From NCBI GenBank assembly GCA_030741175.1, contig JASLVT010000005.1:1-15006 (forward strand): DNA of 15,006 bases, given 5' to 3'. The position numbers and the translations under genes were made by a program. Source of the DNA: Porticoccaceae bacterium. Its GTDB lineage: Bacteria; Pseudomonadota; Gammaproteobacteria; Pseudomonadales; Porticoccaceae. Shown one piece after another: positions 9,089 to 15,006 of the stretch; within the stretch, counting starts at the first letter, position 1; each line of letters begins with the position of its first letter. The notes under the pieces are model-generated. The model was not told where the DNA came from, did not search any database, and saw nothing but the letters and a program-made list of their open reading frames with translations.

Positions 9089-10836
9089 CGGTCGACATCC
9101 GCCATAACAAAATCGATACTCGCAATAATGGCAATCAAATCCGGAATCATCAGACCTTTGCTAATAAGTGGAATTTGTTGCAGATGAGGGAAAGAGGGTG
9201 TGCGAATTCTGGTGCGGTAGGAATTGGTACTGCGATCACTGATCAAATGATAGCTATTAATACCCTTGGTCGCCTCTATCATTACTGAGGCTTCACCCTC
9301 CGGAATAACCGGCCCCCAACTCACATTTAAAAAATGATGAATCAGCGTTTCAATATCCTCCATGGTGCGCTCTTTAGGTGGCGGTGTGGTCGCAGCATGA
9401 TCACTTTTATAAGGACCACTGGGCATATTATCGACACACTGGCGAATGATTTTGAGACTCTGTCGCATCTCCTCTATGCGCAACTTTGCACGATCGTAGC
9501 AATCACCATTCTCTGCAGTAGGCACATCGAACTCGAATTGGTCGTAACCACCATAGGGTCGCTTTTTGCGAATATCCCAGTCACTGCCTGTCGCACGAAG
9601 GCCGGGCCCAGTAATACCCCAATCCAAAGCCTCCTGTTGAGTGTAGATACCAATCCCTACGGTGCGCTCCTTGAGCATTTTATTTTGCATTGCCATCTTA
9701 TCGTAGTGATCGAGCCGAGCTGGGAGATAATCAAGAAATTCTCGAATCATTCGATCCCAACCATTAGGCAAATCCTGAGCCACGCCACCAATGCGAAACC
9801 AAGCCGGATGCATACGACCACCAGTAATAGCCTCAACAATACCGAACAGTTTTTCGCGATCGACAAACATATAGAATACTGGCGACATCTGGCCAACGTC
9901 CTGAACGAAGGTTCCGTAGAACACCAAATGACTGGAGATTCGAAAAAGTTCGGCAAGCATAATGCGGATAACTTTGGCGCGTTCCGGAACTTCTATACCG
10001 GCCAGCATTTCAACTGACTGCACATAGGCTAAGTTATTCATCACACCACCGAGATAGTCGATGCGATCAGAATAGGGAATATAACTATGCCATGTCTGGC
10101 GCTCTGCCATTTTTTCGGCACCGCGATGGTGATAACCAATATCGGGAACCGAATCGACAATCACCTCACCATCTAGCTGTAAGGCAATTCGAAATACACC
10201 ATGAACACTGGGATGATTAGGACCCAAATTAAGAAACATAAATTCGCTGTCATCTGTCTCAGCTTTCATGCCCCAATCTTCTGGCCGAAATCGCAGTGCC
10301 TCCTGTTCTTTGGCAACGCGCTCGGGACCCATTTCGAAGGGCGCCATCTCTGTCGCACGGGCGGGATGATCTTTGCGCAACGCATGGCCTTCCCAGGTAG
10401 GTGGCAGCAGAATACGGAATAAACTTGGGTGGCCAACAAAATCAACACCAAACATATCCCAGGCTTCACGTTCATACCAATTAGCATTAGGCCAAATGGA
10501 GGTAGCAGTAGGTACACTTAAATCAGTTGCAGTCAAAGCAACCTTGATGCGCAGATCCTCATTGCGTTGCATCGATAGTAACTGATAAACAACAGTGTAG
10601 TCGGCATCTGGCTGACCATTGCGATGCACTCTGGTGCGCTCATCAATGGCAAACAGATCGTATAGCATGGAAAAACTAGGCTTGAGGAATTCCAATACCT
10701 CTATTAAGCGATTGCGATCAACCCATAGCGTGGGTATCTGATCCGCACAATGCTGAGCAACAAACAGATCCTCACCGAACTGTCGGTACAAGTTCTCTTC
10801 CACCGGGCTATTCGCCAGATTTTCAGCCGCTTGCAT
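9085..10836 (-). CDS. nuoCD: NADH-quinone oxidoreductase fused subunit C/D
   Basis: This is a natural fusion of NuoC and NuoD, the core subunits near the quinone site at the base of the hydrophilic arm. The product is 583 residues (E. coli NuoCD about 600). Residues 1 to about 165 are NuoC, with the signature [19 protein letters not shown] at 119-137 and the LRKDHP segment after it. A linker of roughly 25-30 residues leads into NuoD, homologous to the large subunit of nickel-iron hydrogenases but without the metal ligands. NuoD motifs include [14 protein letters not shown] at 204-217, [20 protein letters not shown] at 231-250, [12 protein letters not shown] and the C-terminal [13 protein letters not shown]. 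The histidine in HPSVHG belongs to the loop that faces the quinone headgroup in characterised enzymes. The start at ATG 10836 has AAGGGG 5 bases upstream, and the stop overlaps nuoE as ATGA. Confidence 0.98.
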   Translation of the reverse strand: MQAAENLANSPVEENLYRQFGEDLFVAQHCADQIPTLWVDRNRLIEVLEFLKPSFSMLYDLFAIDERTRVHRNGQPDADYTVVYQLLSMQRNEDLRIKVALTATDLSVPTATSIWPNANWYEREAWDMFGVDFVGHPSLFRILLPPTWEGHALRKDHPARATEMAPFEMGPERVAKEQEALRFRPEDWGMKAETDDSEFMFLNLGPNHPSVHGVFRIALQLDGEVIVDSVPDIGYHHRGAEKMAERQTWHSYIPYSDRIDYLGGVMNNLAYVQSVEMLAGIEVPERAKVIRIMLAELFRISSHLVFYGTFVQDVGQMSPVFYMFVDREKLFGIVEAITGGRMHPAWFRIGGVAQDLPNGWDRMIREFLDYLPARLDHYDKMAMQNKMLKERTVGIGIYTQQEALDWGITGPGLRATGSDWDIRKKRPYGGYDQFEFDVPTAENGDCYDRAKLRIEEMRQSLKIIRQCVDNMPSGPYKSDHAATTPPPKERTMEDIETLIHHFLNVSWGPVIPEGEASVMIEATKGINSYHLISDRSTNSYRTRIRTPSFPHLQQIPLISKGLMIPDLIAIIASIDFVMADVDR

Positions 10837-10867
10837 TTATACCCCTTAAGTAAATAAAAGAATATCC

Positions 10868-11503
10868 CTACGTATTTTTTGGTTCCCTTAATTCCGTCGC
10901 CTGAATTCTCTCGGCGGTTAACTCATCGCGCTTGCTGATTTTTCGCGGCTTTACTACCGTCTGATCACCAGCAGCCCAAGTAATAGGTCGTCTCTCCTTA
11001 CCAATCGACTCTTGTAACATCAACAGTCCCTGCATTAGAGCTTCTGGTCTAGGGGGACAACCGGGGACATAGACGTCCACAGGAATAAATTTATCTACCC
11101 CTTGAACCACAGAATAAATATCGTACATACCGCCTGAATTGGCACAGGAACCCATAGAAATAATCCAGCGGGGCTCAAGCAATTGCTCATATAAACGTTG
11201 GACCACAGGTGCCATTTTTAAAAAGCATGTTCCAGAGATAACCATAAGATCAGCCTGTCGCGGTGTGGCGCGAATAACCTCAGAGCCAAAACGAGCAATA
11301 TCATGGCGACTGGTGAAAGAGGTGGCCATCTCAACATAGCAACATGAGAGTCCAAAATTAAATGGCCACAATGAATGAGCACGGCCCCAAGCAATCAAAT
11401 CTTCAAGCTTTGCGAAAGCCACATTTCTTTTTACCTGCTCCTCAATAAAATCATCACCACCGATCTGATTGCCAGCGTCCGGATGACTCAAACTCCATTT
11501 CAT
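10868..11503 (-). CDS. nuoB: NADH-quinone oxidoreductase subunit B (cluster N2)
   Basis: NuoB carries the terminal 4Fe-4S cluster N2, which reduces quinone at the interface with NuoD and NuoH. The product is 211 residues. The N2 ligands are the tandem cysteines C54 and C55 ([11 protein letters not shown]), C120 ([12 protein letters not shown]) and C149 ([12 protein letters not shown]). The segment between, with [21 protein letters not shown] and [15 protein letters not shown], is strongly conserved in the family. The start overlaps the nuoA stop as ATGA, with GGAGGG 7 bases upstream. The C-terminal tail after about residue 180 is basic and variable, which is normal. A 31-base gap separates it from nuoCD and contains only the nuoCD ribosome-binding site. 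Confidence 0.98.
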   Translation of the reverse strand: MKWSLSHPDAGNQIGGDDFIEEQVKRNVAFAKLEDLIAWGRAHSLWPFNFGLSCCYVEMATSFTSRHDIARFGSEVIRATPRQADLMVISGTCFLKMAPVVQRLYEQLLEPRWIISMGSCANSGGMYDIYSVVQGVDKFIPVDVYVPGCPPRPEALMQGLLMLQESIGKERRPITWAAGDQTVVKPRKISKRDELTAERIQATELREPKNT

Positions 11504-11940
11504 ACATTGCCCTCCATTCTTCTGCGCGCTTTTTCTTTTGCTTGAGCCTTGGGCAAACCCACACGTGTCTTATTCCCCCAATCCAAGGCACCAGAACGCC
11601 ACTCATAAATGAGCGCCAAAGCCAATATGCCTATAAATACCAACATCGCCATATAGCCTTGCCAACCCAATTCAAAAAAGGCGACGGCCCAAGCGAATAT
11701 AAATACTGTTTCCAAATCGAAGATGACAAAGAAAATTGCAACCAAATAAAACTCCACAGAAATACGCACCTGAGAGTTACCTACCGACACAACACCTGAC
11801 TCAAAGGGGTCATTAGTGGCTTTTTCACGACGACGCTGGCCCAGCAACCAAGAGAAAACTAACATGGTAATAACAAGCAAAATAACCATGCCAAAATACA
11901 CTGCCAACGGCCAGATCTCAGTAGAATAATTGTTAGCCAT
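11500..11940 (-). CDS. nuoA: NADH-quinone oxidoreductase subunit A
   Basis: NuoA, the ND3 homologue, is a small membrane subunit whose cytoplasmic loop reaches the quinone site. The product is 146 residues (E. coli 147). Three hydrophobic helices are visible at about 13-35, 63-85 and 95-115. The loop contains the conserved DPFESG at 44-49 (E. coli-type proteins have Glu-Ser-Gly here), and the second helix has [12 protein letters not shown] with D75 and E77, matching the acidic residues important in E. coli. The C-terminal tail is basic. It is the first gene of the nuo string. ATG 11940 has AAGGA 7 bases upstream. The promoter must lie in the 507-base region before it, or the gene must be read through from purA. 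Confidence 0.97.
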   Translation of the reverse strand: MANNYSTEIWPLAVYFGMVILLVITMLVFSWLLGQRRREKATNDPFESGVVSVGNSQVRISVEFYLVAIFFVIFDLETVFIFAWAVAFFELGWQGYMAMLVFIGILALALIYEWRSGALDWGNKTRVGLPKAQAKEKARRRMEGNV

Positions 11941-12056
11941 GCACAGTCCTTAGCGACCAATAAGGCTGCTGTAGCCTGTTATTCGACACAAACTTAACGA
12001 AACGTACAACGCTGTGGACATTAGTGTCTTGATTGGGAGAGGTGCAATTGCTTGGA

Positions 12057-12100
12057 TAAAAAGAGGAGCTGGCCACCCTGATTAAGTGGCGCGTACAGCT
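12057..12100 (-). terminator. Possible stem-loop terminator or leader hairpin upstream of nuoA
   Basis: Read on the minus strand, AGCTG, a 5-base bulge, GCCAC, a 9-base loop, GTGGC and CAGCT form a 10-pair stem (arms 12096-12100 with 12067-12071 and 12086-12090 with 12072-12076). It is followed at once by CCTCTTTTTA at 12066-12057. The T-rich tail in the right orientation makes an intrinsic terminator or a leader attenuator possible. The bulge and the interrupted T run make it weak. It lies about 350 bases past the purA stop and about 120 bases before nuoA, so it could end purA transcripts or sit in the nuo leader. Confidence 0.35.
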
Positions 12101-12232
12101 TAAACGAATACTGTCCTTATACATAAACCGCGGCATAAATACCCCGTACGTATCGGATTTCTCTCGCCTGCAAAAAAACGTAACTGGCGTGGAACCCGTT
12201 TGTTTTTATTCAGTGCTACAAAACGAAGGTAC

Positions 12233-12248
12233 CTAAGTTGCTAAGTTT
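12233..12248. repeat. Short tandem direct repeat in the purA-nuoA region
   Basis: CTAAGTTG is followed directly by CTAAGTTT on the plus strand, two 8-base units with one mismatch. Abutting direct repeats of this size can be half-sites for a dimeric regulator, but a two-copy repeat in an AT-rich region may also be chance. No regulator can be named from it. Confidence 0.5.
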
Positions 12249-12287
12249 TCGCAAGAAAATTTAAACGCTTTTGTTCTAACAGACTTG

Positions 12288-12321
12288 TTTCGGCTTTTAT
12301 TTTGCAAAAAAAACGCCGAAA
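12288..12321 (-). other. Stem-loop downstream of purA
   Basis: TTTCGGC and GCCGAAA form a perfect 7-pair outer stem (12315-12321 with 12288-12294). Inside it an AT-rich stem of T and A runs continues with two mismatches and a tight loop. It lies about 130 bases past the purA stop. On the minus strand it is followed by CAAGTC and not by a T run, so it lacks the tail of a standard intrinsic terminator. It may be an mRNA 3'-end structure, or a byproduct of local A and T runs. Confidence 0.35.
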
Positions 12322-12364
12322 AAATAGAAAAATATTTTTTGATTTTTAGCAGCCAAACCCAGAT

Positions 12365-12393
12365 AAAATAAGGCCGCTATAAAAATCAGACAA
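12365..12393 (-). promoter_or_regulatory. Weak sigma-70-like promoter match upstream of nuoA
   Basis: On the minus strand TTGTCT (12393-12388) and TATTTT (12370-12365) are separated by exactly 17 bases. Each hexamer matches its consensus at four of six positions. The location between purA and nuoA suits a nuo promoter, but it would leave a leader of over 400 bases. Such matches arise often by chance in AT-rich DNA, so this is only the best match I found. Confidence 0.22.
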
Positions 12394-12447
12394 TCAATTT
12401 AGAGTAATAAATCGATTTTTTTTAGAAGAAAAATTTATTTTTAAAAT

Positions 12448-13761
<1,314 letters not shown>

Positions 13762-13783
13762 TTACACCACCCAACCGCAAAGG

Positions 13784-14962
13784 TCAGGACAACTTTTTAA
13801 CTACAAATTGACCGTCTTGCTCTATCAACTCACGATCACAGTTCAATTCAGTAAAATTTACTTTTTGGCCGACAAAACCCTGCACCACTCGTTCGCCTTG
13901 ACTACGCAATAAAGCCACTTGCTCCCGCCATGCGGGCGCATTATTGGCCGAGACGAAAATTCCTGCAACAGCATTTTGATCAGCTCGCCCCTGAATGACC
14001 AACGATTTAAGATCACAGGCAAAACCCGTTGCTGGGCGCGCACGGCCAAAGGCCTCACCAACATGATCATAACGACCACCATTACCTAAGGCCTTACCAT
14101 AACCCTGGACATAGCCGGCAAACACAACACCTGTGTGATAGTGGTAGCCTGGCATTTCACCCAGATCTAAATGGATGGTAACTTCAAATTCCTTGAGTGC
14201 TTCGACAATACTTTCAAGCTGTTCAATTGCTTGTAAAACAGCAATTGGCGCACCGGTTAATGCGGTTTTAGCTCGCACCAACACCTCTTCGCTACCAGCT
14301 AACCCCGGCAATGCATTTAACCAAGTGGCAAGTTGACTGTCACCAATATTATCAGCAATCCAGATGGCCAGTTCGCCGGTTGCCTTGCGTTGCAATAGCT
14401 CAAACAACTCTGCTTCCTGATCGCTGTCTAAATCTGCCTCAGCCAACAGCCCGCGGAATATATCTACATGACCAAGATCCAGATGCACATCAGTAACACC
14501 AGACACTCGAAGCGTTTGCAAAAATAACTCAATAACTTCAATATCTGCCGCCAAGGTGGGCTCGCCAAAGAGCTCTACGCCGACCGAAATAGGTGTACGA
14601 GATTCCAATGGACCTCGAGGGCGCGTGTGCAGGACTGTTCCAGCATAACAGAGGCGCGTGGGACCTTCTCGGCGCAAACTATGGGCGTCCATCCTGGCGG
14701 TCTGTGGCGTGATATCAGCGCGAATACCCATCATGCGACCACTGAGTTGATCAGTTACTCGGAAAGTCATCAAGTCTAGGTCAGAGCCAGAACCGCTGAG
14801 CAGTGATTCGGTAAATTCGACCATCGGTGGGATAACTAAATCGTAGCCCCAATTGTGATAGATATCGAGAAGTTGTCGTCTGAGATGCTCGACGACTAGG
14901 GCCTGCTCTGGCAACACCTCATCGACGCCATCTGGCAACAACCAACGATCTACATTTTTCAC
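13784..14962 (-). CDS. hisZ: ATP phosphoribosyltransferase regulatory subunit
   Basis: HisZ is a histidyl-tRNA-synthetase-like protein without aminoacylation activity. It binds the short form of HisG to make the active, histidine-sensitive first enzyme of histidine biosynthesis. From GTG 14962 the product is 392 residues, close to Pseudomonas HisZ. It has VDRWLLPDGVDEVLP at 4-18, the class II motif-2-like RADITPQTARMDAHSLRREG at 81-100 and LDLGHVDIFRGL at 161-172. MPGYHYHTGVVFAGY at 270-284 occupies the place of the LDYYT histidine-binding motif of true HisRS, and GGRYDHVGEAFGRARPATGF at 295-314 follows. I prefer GTG 14962 because AAGGGG lies 5 bases upstream and family members begin just before VDRW. 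A TTG at 14989 would give nine extra residues with no good ribosome-binding site. The start overlaps the upstream frame as GTGA. Confidence 0.95.
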   Translation of the reverse strand: MKNVDRWLLPDGVDEVLPEQALVVEHLRRQLLDIYHNWGYDLVIPPMVEFTESLLSGSGSDLDLMTFRVTDQLSGRMMGIRADITPQTARMDAHSLRREGPTRLCYAGTVLHTRPRGPLESRTPISVGVELFGEPTLAADIEVIELFLQTLRVSGVTDVHLDLGHVDIFRGLLAEADLDSDQEAELFELLQRKATGELAIWIADNIGDSQLATWLNALPGLAGSEEVLVRAKTALTGAPIAVLQAIEQLESIVEALKEFEVTIHLDLGEMPGYHYHTGVVFAGYVQGYGKALGNGGRYDHVGEAFGRARPATGFACDLKSLVIQGRADQNAVAGIFVSANNAPAWREQVALLRSQGERVVQGFVGQKVNFTELNCDRELIEQDGQFVVKKLS

Positions 14963-15006
14963 AATAACCCCTTGCTCAAGGCCAAACAACTCAAAAAATC
15001 AGCAGG
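14959..15006 (-). CDS. C-terminal end of an upstream reading frame (possibly hflC)
   Basis: From the window edge one minus-strand frame is open and reads PADFLSCLALSKGLL before a TGA whose first two bases overlap the hisZ GTG start (GTGA). The other two frames hit stops within 15 bases. The four-base overlap is typical of adjacent genes in one operon and supports the chosen hisZ start. In Pseudomonas and relatives the gene before hisZ is hflC, whose C-terminus often includes an Asp-Phe-(Phe/Leu) segment, so hflC is a reasonable guess. Fifteen residues are too few to identify it, and the frame could be non-coding. Confidence 0.35.
   Translation of the reverse strand, partial: PADFLSCLALSKGLL

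Larger units (their letters stand above)
11941..12447. other. 507-base intergenic region between purA and nuoA
   Basis: No convincing gene is present. The half next to purA (about 12250-12447) is very AT-rich, with runs of A and T; only 2 of the 30 bases at 12421-12450 are G or C. The half next to nuoA is of ordinary composition. It should contain the end of the purA transcript and the start of the nuo transcript. Elements visible are a 7-base stem-loop at 12288-12321, an 8-base tandem repeat at 12233-12248, a stem-loop followed by a T-rich run at 12057-12100 and a weak sigma-70-like match at 12365-12393. A 67-codon open frame across the nuoA side lacks any sign of being a gene. Regulator sites (for example for ArcA, FNR or Fis, known to control nuo in E. 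coli) cannot be assigned by eye. Confidence 0.75.

Noticed and set aside
9334..10017. A 227-codon open frame on the plus strand antisense to nuoCD.
   Set aside because: It lies wholly opposite the highly conserved NuoD region, has no ribosome-binding site before its ATG and shows no recognisable domain. It is best explained as a shadow of the coding bias of nuoCD.
11933..12136. A 67-codon minus-strand frame upstream of nuoA that overlaps the nuoA start, a possible leader peptide or small gene.
   Set aside because: Its composition (scattered Cys, Ser, Arg and Asn, no helix or motif) looks like translated non-coding DNA. The ribosome-binding match (GGGG) is poor, and the frame crosses the stem-loop at 12067-12100. 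Only conservation in relatives would revive it.
12288..12321. Reading the stem-loop past purA as a standard intrinsic terminator.
   Set aside because: The T run precedes the stem on the transcribed strand and the downstream sequence is CAAGTC, so the required tail is missing. It is kept only as a stem-loop.
12409..12418. The palindrome AAATCGATTT as an operator.
   Set aside because: A 10-base palindrome made mostly of A and T is expected by chance in such AT-rich sequence, and it lies just past the purA stop without other supporting signals.

Overview
The window is a stretch of ordinary bacterial chromosome in which every supported gene lies on the minus strand. It holds a nearly complete nuo operon for NADH:ubiquinone oxidoreductase (respiratory complex I), preceded in the direction of transcription by hisZ and purA. 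The organism is most likely a gammaproteobacterium. NuoC and NuoD are fused into one protein, the thirteen-subunit gene order matches the Escherichia coli/Pseudomonas type, NuoK and HisZ read very like the Pseudomonas proteins as I remember them, and hisZ-purA adjacency is typical of Pseudomonas and related marine gammaproteobacteria. Base composition is moderate (near half G+C by eye). Genus cannot be assigned from sequence alone.

Layout in the direction of transcription (high to low coordinates): 15006-14959 is a scrap of an upstream reading frame that ends inside the hisZ start, possibly hflC. hisZ (14962-13784) and purA (13740-12448) follow with a short gap and probably share a transcript. 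A 507-base non-coding region (12447-11941) then separates purA from nuoA. It is AT-rich near purA and contains two stem-loops, an 8-base tandem repeat and one weak promoter-like element. The nuo genes then run nuoA, B, CD, E, F, G, H, I, J, K, L and the first 83 codons of nuoM, which runs off the window at position 1; nuoN would be expected beyond it.

The nuo genes are tightly packed. The stop/start junctions A/B and CD/E are ATGA overlaps, E/F and H/I are TAATG overlaps, G/H overlap by 8 bases, and L/M are directly abutting, so translational coupling is likely. The exception is a 102-base gap between nuoI and nuoJ. NuoE, F and G form the NADH-oxidising module, NuoB, CD and I carry electrons to the quinone site, and NuoA, H, J, K, L and M form the membrane proton-pumping arm. 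All expected iron-sulfur ligands and the membrane charged residues I checked are intact.

Four starts needed judgement. nuoI is placed at ATG 3544, nuoH at ATG 4521, hisZ at GTG 14962 and nuoM at ATG 251, each because of a Shine-Dalgarno sequence at normal spacing and agreement with family N-termini. I found no tRNA, rRNA, CRISPR array, mobile element or evidence of a new system. The only territory not explained by known genes is the purA-nuoA intergenic region and the nuoI-nuoJ gap.
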